Below, piece after piece: positions 9,172 to 18,143 of a DNA stretch of 64,000 bases (position 1 is the stretch's first letter; each line of letters starts with the position of its first letter). The stretch spans positions 1 to 64,000 of the forward strand of contig PEKW01000001.1 of assembly GCA_002796995.1 (NCBI GenBank), in the 5' to 3' direction. The notes below the pieces were generated by a model. It saw only the letters and a list, made by a program, of their open reading frames with translations. It was not told where the DNA came from and did not search any database. A program made the position numbers and the translations under genes. The stretch comes from Rhizobium sp. (GTDB lineage: Bacteria > Pseudomonadota > Alphaproteobacteria > Rhizobiales > Rhizobiaceae).

Positions 9172-9469
9172 CGTTCTAATATCCTTTGTTGGGAATAAGA
9201 GATAGTGATAAAAGACAATCAAAACAAAACCTTGCCTTTTCACTCATGAATACTCCACTTAAATTATGAAATATTCATATAAGAAATATCTAGGGCAGGG
9301 AATCTCATATTCCAAGCACGTATAGGTTGAATTTGTCGCCGTGCGCATGCATTTTTTGACCGGCACGCATCGCCCGCCGGCGGCGTCGATGACGAAAAAC
9401 TTGAATTTGCCTTCCATTGATTGTATCGGGCTGCTAAATCCTTAAATTCCCGAGCGCAAAGGACAGGCA
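9172..9469. other. AT-rich divergent promoter region, NYN gene / rpoZ
   Basis: About 300 bases, markedly richer in A and T than the surroundings, between the divergent NYN gene and rpoZ. It must hold promoters for both and for the rpoZ-rel direction. I could not define a convincing -35/-10 pair and saw no ORF with a ribosome site. Confidence 0.5.
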
Positions 9470-9871
9470 ATGGCCCGTGTCACCGTTGAAGACTGCATCG
9501 ACAAAGTAGATAACCGCTTCGAGCTCGTTCTGCTCGCCAGCCACCGTGCCCGCCAGATCTCGCAGGGCGCGCCGATCACCGTCGATCGCGACAAGGACAA
9601 GAACCCGGTCGTGGCTCTGCGCGAGATTGCCGACGAAACGCTCTCGCCCGGCGACCTCAAGGAAGACCTGATCCATTCGCTGCAGAAGCATGTCGAAGTC
9701 GACGAGCCGGAACAGGATACCGGCGCGCTGATCAGCGGCGGCACCGTCGCAGCCAAGAACGAAGACGAGGACGAACTGCCGGAAACCGTCAGCTTCGACC
9801 AGATGTCGGAAGAAGATCTGCTGGCCGGTATCGAAGGCCTTGTGCCGCCGGAAAAGAGCGACGATTACTAA
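9470..9871 (+). CDS. rpoZ: RNA polymerase omega subunit
   Basis: Omega binds the beta-prime subunit and aids RNA polymerase assembly. In bacteria with an omega MAR motif it forms part of a ppGpp site. The 133-residue product starts [24 protein letters not shown], the conserved omega core including the N-terminal MAR. It continues with the [11 protein letters not shown] helix and a long acidic tail (about 80-133) typical of alphaproteobacteria. It lies directly upstream of rel, the usual pairing with the ppGpp enzyme, separated by an intrinsic terminator. Confidence 0.97.
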   Translation: MARVTVEDCIDKVDNRFELVLLASHRARQISQGAPITVDRDKDKNPVVALREIADETLSPGDLKEDLIHSLQKHVEVDEPEQDTGALISGGTVAAKNEDEDELPETVSFDQMSEEDLLAGIEGLVPPEKSDDY

Positions 9872-9915
9872 TCGTCAAGTAATCGGGCTTTAGAGTCTCG
9901 GAAACTCGGTCACGT

Positions 9916-9950
9916 GCGCCAATCCCTGTCGATTGGCGCGCTTTTCGTTT
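9916..9950 (+). terminator. Intrinsic terminator between rpoZ and rel
   Basis: A perfect 9-bp stem, GCGCCAATC (9916-9924) with GATTGGCGC (9931-9939), closes a 6-base loop and is followed by GCTTTTCGTTT. It ends 15 bases before the rel start and leaves the rel ribosome site just outside the hairpin. It would end most rpoZ transcripts and may set the rpoZ:rel ratio. Confidence 0.8.
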
Positions 9951-9965
9951 ATGGAGCGCCTTGGC

Positions 9966-12185
9966 ATGATGCGGCAATACGAGCTCGTTGAGCGGGTTCA
10001 GAAATACAAGCCCGATGCCAACGAAGCTCTGCTCAACAAAGCCTATGTCTATGCCATGCAGAAGCACGGCAAGCAGAAGCGCGCCAGCGGCGACCCCTAT
10101 ATCTCCCATCCGCTCGAAGTCGCCGCCATTTTGACCGAAATGCATCTCGACGAGTCGACCATCGCCGTCGCTCTGCTGCATGACACGATCGAAGACACAA
10201 ATGCGACCCGCGCCGAGATCGACGAACTGTTCGGCGAGGACATCGGCCGCCTCGTGGAAGGCCTGACCAAGCTCAAGAAGCTCGATCTCGTCACCAAGAA
10301 GGCCAAGCAGGCGGAAAACCTGCGCAAGCTGCTTTTGGCGATCTCCGATGACGTGCGCGTGCTTCTCGTCAAGCTGGCCGACCGCCTGCACAACATGCGC
10401 ACCCTCGAGCACATGCGTGACGACAAGCGCGCCCGCATCTCCGAGGAGACGATGGAAATCTATGCGCCGCTCGCCGGCCGTATGGGCATGCAGGACATGC
10501 GCGACGAGTTGGAGGACCTGTCCTTCCGCTACATCAATCCGGAAGCCTACGAGACCGTGACGCAGCGGCTCGCCGAGCTGTCGCAGCGCAACGAGGGCCT
10601 GATCAAGAAGATCGAGGACGAACTGCGCGAGCTGCTGGTCGCCAACGGGCTGATCAACACCTCGGTCAAGGGGCGCCAGAAGCAGCCCTATTCGGTGTTC
10701 CGCAAGATGCAGTCGAAGTCGCTGTCCTTCGAACAGCTCTCCGACGTCTATGGCTTCCGCATCATCGTCGACGACCTGCCGTCCTGCTACCGCGCGCTCG
10801 GCATCGTGCACACCCGCTGGCGCGTCGTGCCCGGCCGGTTCAAGGACTATATCTCGACGCCGAAGCAGAACGACTACCGCTCGATCCACACGACCATCGT
10901 CGGCCCGTCGCGCCAGCGCATCGAGCTGCAGATCCGAACGCGTCGCATGCACGAGATTGCCGAATACGGCATCGCCGCGCATGCGCTCTACAAGGACGGC
11001 GAGGGCGGTGGCGACGGCGAACTCCTGTCGCGCGAAAGCAATGCCTACTCGTGGCTGCGCCACACCATCGAGGCGCTGGCCGAAGGCGACAATCCGGAAG
11101 AATTCCTCGAGCACACCAAGCTCGAACTGTTCCAGGACCAGGTCTTCTGCTTCACGCCGAAGGGCAAGCTGATCGCGCTGCCGCGCGGGGCCACCCCGAT
11201 CGATTTCGCCTATGCGGTCCACACCAATATCGGCGACACCACGGTCGGCGCCAAGATCAACGGTTCGATCATGCCGCTCGTCACCCGCCTGTCGAACGGC
11301 GACGAGGTGGAGATCATCCGCTCCGGCGTGCAGGTTCCGCCGGCCGCCTGGGAGCAGATCGTCGTCACCGGCAAGGCGCGCGCCGCCATCCGCCGCGCCA
11401 CCCGAATGGCGATCCGCAAGCAGTATGCCGGCCTTGGCCATCGCATTCTGGAGCGCACCTTCGAGCGGGCCGGCAAGATCTTCTCCCGCGACACGCTGCG
11501 CCCGGTCCTCCACCGTCTCGGCCAGCGCGACGTCGAAGATGCGATTGCCGCCGTCGGCCGCGGCGAGCTGTCGTCGATCGACGTGCTGCGCGCCGTCTAT
11601 CCCGACTACCAGGACGAACGCGTCACCGTGAAGCCCTCGACCGACGAGGGCTGGTTCGCCATGAACAGCGCGAACGGCATGGTCTTCAAGATCCCCGGCA
11701 AGGCACGCCCGGGCGAGGGCGAAGCGGCGGCCGAGGATCGCCTGCCGATCCGCGGTCTCGGCGGCAATGCCGAGGTACATTTCTCGCCGGCCGGCGCAGT
11801 ACCCGGAGACCGCATCGTCGGCATCATGGAGGATGGCAAGGGAATCACCATCTATCCCATCCAGGCGTCCGCCCTGCAGAAGTTCGACGACGAGCCGGAG
11901 CGCTGGATCGACGTACGCTGGGACCTCGACGAGGCCAACAAGTCACGCTTCATGGCGCGCATCATGATCAATGCGATCAACGAGCCCGGCACGCTGGCGA
12001 CCGTCGCGCAGACCATCGCCCGTCTCGACATCAACATCCGCACGCTGTCGATGGTGCGCGTCGCCACCGACTTCACCGAGATGGCGATCGACATCGAGGT
12101 CTGGGACCTGCGCCAGCTGAACCAGCTGCTGGTCGAGGTCAAGGAACTGGACTGCATCTCGACGGTCAAGCGCGTCTACGACTGA
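9966..12185 (+). CDS. rel: Bifunctional (p)ppGpp synthetase/hydrolase
   Basis: The single long RSH enzyme of rhizobia, which makes and degrades (p)ppGpp in the stringent response. The product has 739 residues. In order it has an HD hydrolase domain (HPLEVAAILTEM, ALLHDTIEDT), the synthetase domain with RFKDYIS (RxKD form, as in bifunctional Rel/SpoT rather than RelA's ExDD), a TGS domain (FTPKGKLIALPRGATPIDFAYAVH), and a C-terminal ACT domain (last 80 residues). The ATG at 9966 has GGAG 9 bases upstream and gives the conserved MMRQYELVERVQ start. It lies downstream of rpoZ and its terminator. Confidence 0.96.
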   Translation: MMRQYELVERVQKYKPDANEALLNKAYVYAMQKHGKQKRASGDPYISHPLEVAAILTEMHLDESTIAVALLHDTIEDTNATRAEIDELFGEDIGRLVEGLTKLKKLDLVTKKAKQAENLRKLLLAISDDVRVLLVKLADRLHNMRTLEHMRDDKRARISEETMEIYAPLAGRMGMQDMRDELEDLSFRYINPEAYETVTQRLAELSQRNEGLIKKIEDELRELLVANGLINTSVKGRQKQPYSVFRKMQSKSLSFEQLSDVYGFRIIVDDLPSCYRALGIVHTRWRVVPGRFKDYISTPKQNDYRSIHTTIVGPSRQRIELQIRTRRMHEIAEYGIAAHALYKDGEGGGDGELLSRESNAYSWLRHTIEALAEGDNPEEFLEHTKLELFQDQVFCFTPKGKLIALPRGATPIDFAYAVHTNIGDTTVGAKINGSIMPLVTRLSNGDEVEIIRSGVQVPPAAWEQIVVTGKARAAIRRATRMAIRKQYAGLGHRILERTFERAGKIFSRDTLRPVLHRLGQRDVEDAIAAVGRGELSSIDVLRAVYPDYQDERVTVKPSTDEGWFAMNSANGMVFKIPGKARPGEGEAAAEDRLPIRGLGGNAEVHFSPAGAVPGDRIVGIMEDGKGITIYPIQASALQKFDDEPERWIDVRWDLDEANKSRFMARIMINAINEPGTLATVAQTIARLDINIRTLSMVRVATDFTEMAIDIEVWDLRQLNQLLVEVKELDCISTVKRVYD

Positions 12186-12316
12186 CCGGCAAAGGCTTGG
12201 CGCGAACCGGCCCGGGCGATTGATCGCCGGCCGCTGATGATGCAATCTGCTGCCATGCGGAAACCGCAGGCCGGCGACGGAAGCCTGCCGGGCGGGCCGC
12301 TCGGGGGCCGTTCGCC

Positions 12317-12880
12317 ATGGTGAAGTCACGGATCTGCACGCTCGTTCTCACGCTGGCCGCACTGCTCGCAGCCAAACCCTCACTCGCCGGCGAGGGTGAG
12401 CAGCGCGTGCTCTACGGGCGGGCGTTGAAGGAGCGGGAACTCGGCTGGGCCTGCTATGCCCGTCACTATGATGCGGCCCATCTGCGCACCCATCCGGACC
12501 AGAACGTCAGGGACATCGCCATGCTCGCCTATCGCCCGGATTGGCAGGGCGCCGATGCGAGCATCCTCAATTTCGAGGCGCGGTTCCGCGACGGCGGCGA
12601 ACCGGCCCAGTTTTCCGGCGAATGCCGCTCGGTTGACGGCGGCATTCTGTTCTGCGGCATCGAGTGCGACGGCGGAGAATTCAGTATGAAGACCGCGGCC
12701 GGCGGCGCGATCCTTGTCGATCTGCCGGCCGAGCCCGGTCTCTGCGACTCGGCAGATGGAACGGGTTTCGGTCCTGATGATAAGCGTTTCCGTCTCGATC
12801 GGGTCGACATCGGCGATTGCCGCGAGCTGATCTGGGACGACGAGATCCGCCCGCGGCTGCTGAAGGCCGCCGGCCGGTAG
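12317..12880 (+). CDS. Secreted protein of unknown function
   Basis: A 187-residue product with a clear signal peptide (MVKSRICTLVLTLAALLAA, cleavage likely after SLA near residue 24). The mature part has six or so cysteines (for example WACYARH, SGECRS, FCGIECDGG, GLCDSA, GDCREL), suggesting disulphides in the periplasm. I do not recognise the family. It stands 130 bases after rel on the same strand and could be read from the same transcript. GC content and codon use match the neighbours. Confidence 0.7.
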   Translation: MVKSRICTLVLTLAALLAAKPSLAGEGEQRVLYGRALKERELGWACYARHYDAAHLRTHPDQNVRDIAMLAYRPDWQGADASILNFEARFRDGGEPAQFSGECRSVDGGILFCGIECDGGEFSMKTAAGGAILVDLPAEPGLCDSADGTGFGPDDKRFRLDRVDIGDCRELIWDDEIRPRLLKAAGR

Positions 12881-13037
12881 TATCCGCCCGGCGTTAACGT
12901 GGTTTCCGCAATCTTAAGTCTTCCTTAGGGCGCCATGCAAACGCCGCATGCCAGCGATCCTCTTTCAGATCTGGTGGTTTGTGCGCCGCACAATTACATT
13001 CACCTCACATAAGAGAGAAAGAAAGAGGACAGAGAAA

Positions 13038-13190
13038 ATGTTCAAGCCCCTTCGCAAGATCGCCAATGCCCTTCGCGTCCCCACTTCGGCCGAACGTGAA
13101 ATGGCCTACCTCAACGGTGCCCGCGACATGGTCGACCTGGAATTCCGCCAGCGCGAAATCGAACGCGGCCTGTTCCGCAGCGGCTTCTAA
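13038..13190 (+). CDS. Small DUF3563-like protein
   Basis: A 50-residue protein, MFKPLRKIANAL then SAEREMAYLNGARDMVDLEF, ending RQREIERGLF. The spacing of AYL, D-x-V-DLE and R-x-R/E-E resembles DUF3563 proteins, short sequences of unknown function common in proteobacteria. AGAGGAC precedes the ATG at 13038 by 8 bases; an in-frame ATG 90 bases upstream lacks a ribosome site. It is basic at the N terminus and has no membrane segment. A stem-loop follows at 13213-13237. Confidence 0.75.
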   Translation: MFKPLRKIANALRVPTSAEREMAYLNGARDMVDLEFRQREIERGLFRSGF

Positions 13191-13212
13191 GAAGCCGACG
13201 ATGACTGACCGA

Positions 13213-13237
13213 GGCGCGCGTGACATAACCGCGCGCC
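13213..13237 (+). other. Stem-loop after the DUF3563-like gene
   Basis: GGCGCGCG (13213-13220) pairs perfectly with CGCGCGCC (13230-13237) across a 9-base loop, 22 bases after the stop codon. There is no T-run. It may stabilise the 3' end of the short mRNA or act in factor-dependent termination. Confidence 0.4.
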
Positions 13238-13320
13238 CAGCTGCGGCCAAGGCCGCGGGGCAGGGCAATTCGCTCTCGCCGCCCTTGTCTGTATGGGGCC
13301 TCATCCCCTACATGTGACCC

Positions 13321-13899
13321 ATGTTGTTTCGCCGCCGCAAACCCGCTGGAATTGCCGACAAGCTGCGCAGCCTGCTGTGGCCGGCCAAGGGTTTCATGCG
13401 CCCGTTCCACTATTTCCGCATGCGCGTCATGCGGCTCAGTGCCTCGCCGCACGCCGTGGCGGCAGGCGTGGCCGCCGGCATCGCGTCGTCCTGGACGCCC
13501 TTCATCGGCCTGCATCTCATCGTTTCCGTGCTGCTGTCCTACCTGGTCGCCGGCGATCTGATCGCCGCGGCGCTGGCGACGACCTTCGGCAATCCTCTGA
13601 CCTTTCCCTTCATCTGGGCCGCCACCTGGAAGATCGGCACCTGGATGCTCGGCGAAGGCGATCCGACGATCGGCCATCACCTCGACCTCCACCATCTCTT
13701 CAGCAATTTCGGCTGGGCCGACCTCTGGGGGCCGGTGATCGAACCCATGCTGATCGGTGCCGTCCCGCCTGCGCTGCTCAGCGGCCTGATCGTCTATGGC
13801 CTGACCTTTTACGTCGTGCGCGGCTTTCGCCGGCGGCGGCGCCTGCGCCTTGCCGAAGTGGCGAGGAACCGGCCGGTCCAGGCCGGCGCGGGCATCTGA
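13321..13899 (+). CDS. DUF2062 membrane protein
   Basis: A 192-residue inner-membrane protein of the DUF2062 family. A basic N terminus (FRRRKPAG) precedes the family block ASPHAVAAGVAAGIASSWTPFIGLH and the GNPLTFPFIW segment. Three hydrophobic stretches (about 45-75, 85-110, 140-165) form membrane helices, and an Arg-rich tail follows. The family is widespread but uncharacterised. It sits directly upstream of acpS, which begins 32 bases after its stop, so it probably joins the acpS-lepB-rnc-era transcript. Confidence 0.85.
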   Translation: MLFRRRKPAGIADKLRSLLWPAKGFMRPFHYFRMRVMRLSASPHAVAAGVAAGIASSWTPFIGLHLIVSVLLSYLVAGDLIAAALATTFGNPLTFPFIWAATWKIGTWMLGEGDPTIGHHLDLHHLFSNFGWADLWGPVIEPMLIGAVPPALLSGLIVYGLTFYVVRGFRRRRRLRLAEVARNRPVQAGAGI

Positions 13900-13931
13900 T
13901 CTCGTGAAAACTAGGTGAAGCGGAAAAGCCC

Positions 13932-14336
13932 ATGATCATCGGCATTGGCAGCGACCTCATCGACATTCGCCGCATCGAGCAGTCGCTCGAGCGTTTCGGC
14001 GAGCGCTTCACCCAGCGCTGCTTCACCGATATCGAGCGCGCCCGCTCAGACGGCCGCAAGAACCGCGCCGAATCCTATGCCAAGCGCTTCGCCGCCAAGG
14101 AGGCGATGTCGAAGGCGCTCGGAACCGGCATGGCCCAGGGCGTGTTCTGGAAGGACATGGGCGTGGTCAATGCACCAAGCGGCAAGCCCACCATGCAGCT
14201 GACCGGCGGAGCCGCTGAGGTCCTGCAGCGCCTGATGCCGGCCGGCCATGAGCCGGTCGTGCACCTGACCATCACCGACGACTATCCGCTGGCCCAGGCC
14301 TTCGTCATCATCGAAGCGCGCCCGGCAACCGGCTGA
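13932..14336 (+). CDS. acpS: Holo-[acyl-carrier-protein] synthase
   Basis: AcpS transfers 4'-phosphopantetheine from CoA to apo-ACP, activating the fatty-acid synthesis carrier. The 134-residue product has the AcpS-type motifs [13 protein letters not shown], with the Mg-binding Asp8, and [18 protein letters not shown], with the second metal ligand Glu. It is first in the conserved order acpS-lepB-rnc-era-recO. The length is slightly above the usual 120-126 residues because of a C-terminal extension. Confidence 0.96.
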   Translation: MIIGIGSDLIDIRRIEQSLERFGERFTQRCFTDIERARSDGRKNRAESYAKRFAAKEAMSKALGTGMAQGVFWKDMGVVNAPSGKPTMQLTGGAAEVLQRLMPAGHEPVVHLTITDDYPLAQAFVIIEARPATG

Positions 14337-14435
14337 TCGCCCGCGAGATTGGGCATTTTCCGCGCCTCTGCCGTTGCCGCAGCGGCGCGAACCGACTAGA
14401 CAGGGCAGGATTTGCCAGAAAAAGGAAATGACGGC

Positions 14436-15173
14436 GTGGAAGCTGAAAAGAAGCACAGTGCCCTTTGGGAAAACATCAAGGTCGTCATCCAGGCATTGCT
14501 CCTGGCGATGGTCATCCGCACGGTCCTGTTCCAGCCCTTCACCATCCCGTCGGGCTCGATGATGCCGACGCTCCTGGTCGGCGACTACATCTTCGTCAAC
14601 AAGTTCTCCTACGGCTATTCGAAATACTCGCTGCCGTTCTCGCCGGACCTGTTCGAGGGCCGCATCTTCGGCAGTGAGCCGAAGCGCGGCGACATCGTCG
14701 TCTTCCGCTTCCCGCCGAACCCCAAGATCGACTACATCAAGCGCCTCGTCGGCCTGCCGGGTGACCGCATCCAGGTCATCGACGGCATCCTCAACATCAA
14801 CGGCAAGCCGGTACCACGCGCCGAGGACGGCCGTTTCACCTCGGACTACAGCCTTGATCCGGGCACGGACGTGCCGGTCTTCCGCGAAACCATGGACAAT
14901 GGCGTGAGCTACGACACGCTCGACCAAGCGCAGAACACCCGCGGCGACAACACCCGCGAGTTTCTTGTCCCGGAAGGCCACTACTTCATGATGGGTGACA
15001 ACCGTGACAACTCGCTCGACAGCCGCTTCGACGTCGGTTTCGTGCCGGAAGAGAACCTGATCGGCCGCGCCTCGGTGATCTTCTTCTCGCTCGGCAACGA
15101 CACCTCGTTCCGTGAAGTGTGGAAGTGGCCGTCGAACATGCGTTGGGATCGCCTGTTCAAGGTGGTCGAATGA
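14436..15173 (+). CDS. lepB: Signal peptidase I
   Basis: LepB removes signal peptides from exported proteins at the periplasmic face of the inner membrane. The 245-residue enzyme has one N-terminal membrane helix (about 14-33), the catalytic Ser41 in PSGSMMP and the general-base Lys102 in DYIKRLVGLPGD, followed by the MMGDNRDNSLDSR box. I take GTG at 14436 as start because AAAGGA lies 9 bases upstream; the TTG at 14412, eight codons earlier, has a purine run only one base away. Its stop overlaps the rnc start (ATGA), indicating translational coupling. Confidence 0.95.
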   Translation: MEAEKKHSALWENIKVVIQALLLAMVIRTVLFQPFTIPSGSMMPTLLVGDYIFVNKFSYGYSKYSLPFSPDLFEGRIFGSEPKRGDIVVFRFPPNPKIDYIKRLVGLPGDRIQVIDGILNINGKPVPRAEDGRFTSDYSLDPGTDVPVFRETMDNGVSYDTLDQAQNTRGDNTREFLVPEGHYFMMGDNRDNSLDSRFDVGFVPEENLIGRASVIFFSLGNDTSFREVWKWPSNMRWDRLFKVVE

Positions 15174-15892
15174 AACGACTGAAGGGGCTCGGCGAGGAGG
15201 ACCGGACGCGCATCGAGACCGCGATCGGTTACACCTTCGTCGAGAAGCAGAGGCTCGACCGCGCGCTCACCCATTCGAGCGCGACGCCGTCGACCAAGGG
15301 CAGCGACTACGAGCGGCTTGAATTCCTCGGCGACCGGGTCCTCGGCCTGTGCGTCGCCGAGTTGCTGTTCAAGACCTTCCGCAATGCGACCGAAGGCGAG
15401 CTCTCCGTGCGCTTCAACCAGCTGGTCAGCGCCGAGGCCTGCGCCACGATCGCCGACGAACTTGAGCTGCACCGCTTCATCCGCACCGGGTCCGACGTCA
15501 AGAAGCTGACCGGCAAGGCCATGCTGAACGTCCGCGCCGACGTGGTGGAAAGCCTGATCGCGGCGATCTATCTCGACGCAGGGCTCGAGGCCGCGCGCGG
15601 CTTCGTCCTGCGCTTCTGGGAAGAGAAGGCGAGCCGTGCTGATGGCGCGCGCCGCGACGCCAAGACCGAGCTGCAGGAATGGGCGCATGCGAAATTCGCA
15701 ACAACCCCTGTCTACCGGATTGCCGAACGGGCCGGACCGGATCATGATCCCCGTTTCACGGTGATCGTCGAAATACCCGGCATCGCCCCGGAAAGCGGAA
15801 CGGATCGCTCCAAGCGCGCCGCGGAGCAGGTGGCGGCCACGAAGATACTCGAACGCGAAGGCGTCTGGACGAAGTCCACGGACGCAGGCTGA
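15170..15892 (+). CDS. rnc: Ribonuclease III
   Basis: RNase III cleaves double-stranded RNA, including the 16S/23S rRNA precursors and, in rhizobia, 23S intervening sequences. The 240-residue protein has the catalytic signature YERLEFLGDRVLGL (Glu51, Asp55), the second acidic pair in ADVVESLIAAIYLDAG, and a C-terminal dsRNA-binding domain (about 160-235, AKTELQEWAH and KRAAEQVAATKIL). The ATG at 15170 overlaps the lepB stop; the frame extending further upstream is inside lepB and is ignored. Confidence 0.97.
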   Translation: MKRLKGLGEEDRTRIETAIGYTFVEKQRLDRALTHSSATPSTKGSDYERLEFLGDRVLGLCVAELLFKTFRNATEGELSVRFNQLVSAEACATIADELELHRFIRTGSDVKKLTGKAMLNVRADVVESLIAAIYLDAGLEAARGFVLRFWEEKASRADGARRDAKTELQEWAHAKFATTPVYRIAERAGPDHDPRFTVIVEIPGIAPESGTDRSKRAAEQVAATKILEREGVWTKSTDAG

Positions 15893-15901
15893 TTGGAAAC
15901 C

Positions 15902-16846
15902 ATGACCGATACCGAAAACCCCTCCGTCGAAGGTGCCGCAGCGGACGAACGCCCGACGCATTCCGGCTTCGTGGCCCTGATCGGCCCGACCAATGCCGGC
16001 AAGTCCACCCTGCTGAACCGCCTGGTCGGCGCCAAGGTGTCGATCGTCAGCCACAAGGTGCAGACGACCCGCTCGATCGTGCGCGGCATCGCCATCCATG
16101 ACAATGCCCAGATCGTCTTCATGGATACGCCCGGCATCTTCAAGCCGCGCCGCAGGCTCGACCGCGCCATGGTGACGTCCGCCTGGGGCGGGGCCAAGGA
16201 TGCGGACCTGATCCTGCTCCTGATCGACAGCGAACGCGGACTGCGCGGCGATGCCGAAGCCATCCTCGAGGGTCTCAAGGACGTGCACCAGCCGAAGATC
16301 CTCGTGCTCAACAAGATCGACCGGGTTCGCCACGAGGATCTCCTGAAGCTCGCGGCCAAGGCCAACGAAACCATCGCCTTCGAGCAGACCTTCATGGTTT
16401 CGGCGACGACCGGCTCGGGCTGCACCGACCTCATGGACTTCCTGGCGAAACGCCTGCCGGAAGGCCCGTGGTACTATCCGGAAGACCAGATCTCCGACCT
16501 GCCCATGCGCCAGCTTGCGGCGGAAATCACTCGCGAAAAGCTGTTCCTGCGCCTGCATCAGGAGCTTCCCTATTCTTCGCATGTCGAGACCGAGAAGTGG
16601 GAAGAGCGCAAGGACGGCTCGGTCCGCATCGAGCAGGTCATCTATGTTGAGCGCGACAGCCAGAAGAAGATCGTGCTCGGCAAGGGCGGTGACGCGATCA
16701 AGTCGATCTCGACGGCATCGCGCAAGGAGATCTCGGAGATCCTCGAGCAGCCGGTGCATCTCTTCCTGTTCGTCAAGGTGCGCGAGAACTGGGGCGACGA
16801 TCCGGAGCGTTTCCGCGAGATGGGCCTCGAATTCCCCAAGAACTAA
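15902..16846 (+). CDS. era: GTPase Era
   Basis: Era is an essential GTPase that binds 16S rRNA near its 3' end during 30S assembly. The 314-residue product has the P-loop GPTNAGKS (28-35), switch region TTRSIVRG, DTPG, the base-specificity motif NKID, and a C-terminal KH domain with GKGGDAIKSI. The ATG at 15902 follows GGAAA; a TTG nine bases earlier is in frame but less likely. It begins 9 bases after rnc in the same operon and ends the run, since the next gene is convergent. Confidence 0.97.
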   Translation: MTDTENPSVEGAAADERPTHSGFVALIGPTNAGKSTLLNRLVGAKVSIVSHKVQTTRSIVRGIAIHDNAQIVFMDTPGIFKPRRRLDRAMVTSAWGGAKDADLILLLIDSERGLRGDAEAILEGLKDVHQPKILVLNKIDRVRHEDLLKLAAKANETIAFEQTFMVSATTGSGCTDLMDFLAKRLPEGPWYYPEDQISDLPMRQLAAEITREKLFLRLHQELPYSSHVETEKWEERKDGSVRIEQVIYVERDSQKKIVLGKGGDAIKSISTASRKEISEILEQPVHLFLFVKVRENWGDDPERFREMGLEFPKN

Positions 16847-16858
16847 GCGCGTCCGGCC

Positions 16859-17986
16859 TCAGATGCGGCGGGCGACGAATTTCGAGATCGGCCCGCCGAG
16901 CAACAGCACCAGGAACAGCCGCGCCGTCTGCAGCGCCATGACGAAGGACAGGTCGACCGGCGTCGAGGCGGCGATAATGGCGACCGAATCGAGACCGCCG
17001 GGGCTGGTCGCCAGATAGGCGGTCAGCGGGTCGATGCCGAACTGGTACGTCAGGAGGGCCGCAAGCCCGCCGCAGAAGGCGATCAGGATGACGATCGAGG
17101 CGAGGATCTGCGGCAGCGCATGGGCGGCATGGCGCAGGATCCGGCGGGTGAAGCTCAGCCCGATCTTCCAGCCGAGCGTGGCATAGCCGATCGCCAGCAG
17201 CCAGGGCGGCAGGTCGATGGTGATCAGGCCGGCTGCGTGCAGCGCCGCCGTGGCGATCAAGGGCAGCAGCATGGTGCCGGCCGGGATCCTCAGCCAGGCA
17301 CCGAGGGCGCTCGCCGCAAAGGACACAGCCAGCGTCTTGGCGAGCTCCAGCCAGCCGACGGCGGGAAACCAGACGATCTCGTGCACGGCGCCACCCTTGG
17401 CCTCGAAGACGAAGGCGGCGACCAGCGAGGCGGCGGAGGCGACGCAGACCACCCGCAGATACTGCATGAAGGCGACGAGGCGGATATCCCCGCCATGCGC
17501 TTCGGCCATCAGCATCATCGCCGAGGCGGCACCCGCCGAGGTGCCCCAAACCGCCGTCGTGCCGGGCAGTGTGCCGCTTCGCGCCATGAAAAAGCCCATC
17601 ACGCTGCTGGCGCCGATGACGGCGAGCACGATGGCCAGGAAGATCGGCCAGTCGGCGGCGAAGGTGCTGACGATGCCGCCGTCCAGCGAACGGGCGATGA
17701 CGCAGCCGAGCAGCGAATGGGCGGCGATATAGGGAATGCGCGGGACCGACAGCCGCGCGCCGTTGGTCGCCACCAGGATCGCGGCCACCATCGGCCCGAG
17801 CAGCAGCGAGCCCGGCAGGTGGATGAGCTGGAGTCCTGCCGAAAGAAGCAGCGAGAGCGCGAGCAGGATCAGCCAGCGGGCTGGAACGGCAAGCTGCGTC
17901 AGCAGGCCGGGGTCTGGGCTGTGGTCGGAAGAGCCGGTCGGCGATGGCTGCATTGCGGGAGGCCTGATACGGGGGGGGGCGTGCAT
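16859..17986 (-). CDS. AbrB-family membrane protein (putative permease)
   Basis: A polytopic inner-membrane protein of about 375 residues with some ten hydrophobic helices and the internal duplication that defines the AbrB family (unrelated to the Bacillus AbrB regulator). The repeated pattern is visible as GSLLLGPMVAAIL in the first half and IPAGTMLLPLIATAAL in the second, each followed by a helix with a Gly-rich turn (GTSAGAASAMMLM, TSPGGLDSVAIIA). E. coli AbrB was linked to ammonia-monooxygenase-like annotations, but the substrate is unknown. The start is uncertain: ATG 17986 and ATG 17953 are both possible and flank a run of nine C on the coding strand. Confidence 0.85.
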   Translation of the reverse strand: MHAPPRIRPPAMQPSPTGSSDHSPDPGLLTQLAVPARWLILLALSLLLSAGLQLIHLPGSLLLGPMVAAILVATNGARLSVPRIPYIAAHSLLGCVIARSLDGGIVSTFAADWPIFLAIVLAVIGASSVMGFFMARSGTLPGTTAVWGTSAGAASAMMLMAEAHGGDIRLVAFMQYLRVVCVASAASLVAAFVFEAKGGAVHEIVWFPAVGWLELAKTLAVSFAASALGAWLRIPAGTMLLPLIATAALHAAGLITIDLPPWLLAIGYATLGWKIGLSFTRRILRHAAHALPQILASIVILIAFCGGLAALLTYQFGIDPLTAYLATSPGGLDSVAIIAASTPVDLSFVMALQTARLFLVLLLGGPISKFVARRI

Positions 17987-18143
17987 GGAACGGATGCCCG
18001 TCCCAACGGATCGGCCCCGACTATACCGATTCGTGTGACGGCCGGGCGAAAACTTGGCGAATATCATGCCTGACAGGGTTTGGGCTGCCGCAGGCGACCG
18101 AAGATATCTGTCCCGGGCGCTGCAAATCGGCTAGAACAGAACC

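Noticed and set aside
9789..11780. A 663-codon minus-strand open frame
   Set aside because: It lies antisense to rel and has no domain or ribosome site; rel shows HD, synthetase, TGS and ACT domains.
13201..13317. A 38-codon ORF after the DUF3563-like gene
   Set aside because: No ribosome site, Ala/Arg-rich composition, and it contains the stem-loop at 13213-13237.
14981..16759. A 592-codon minus-strand open frame
   Set aside because: Antisense to lepB, rnc and era, all of which are certain.
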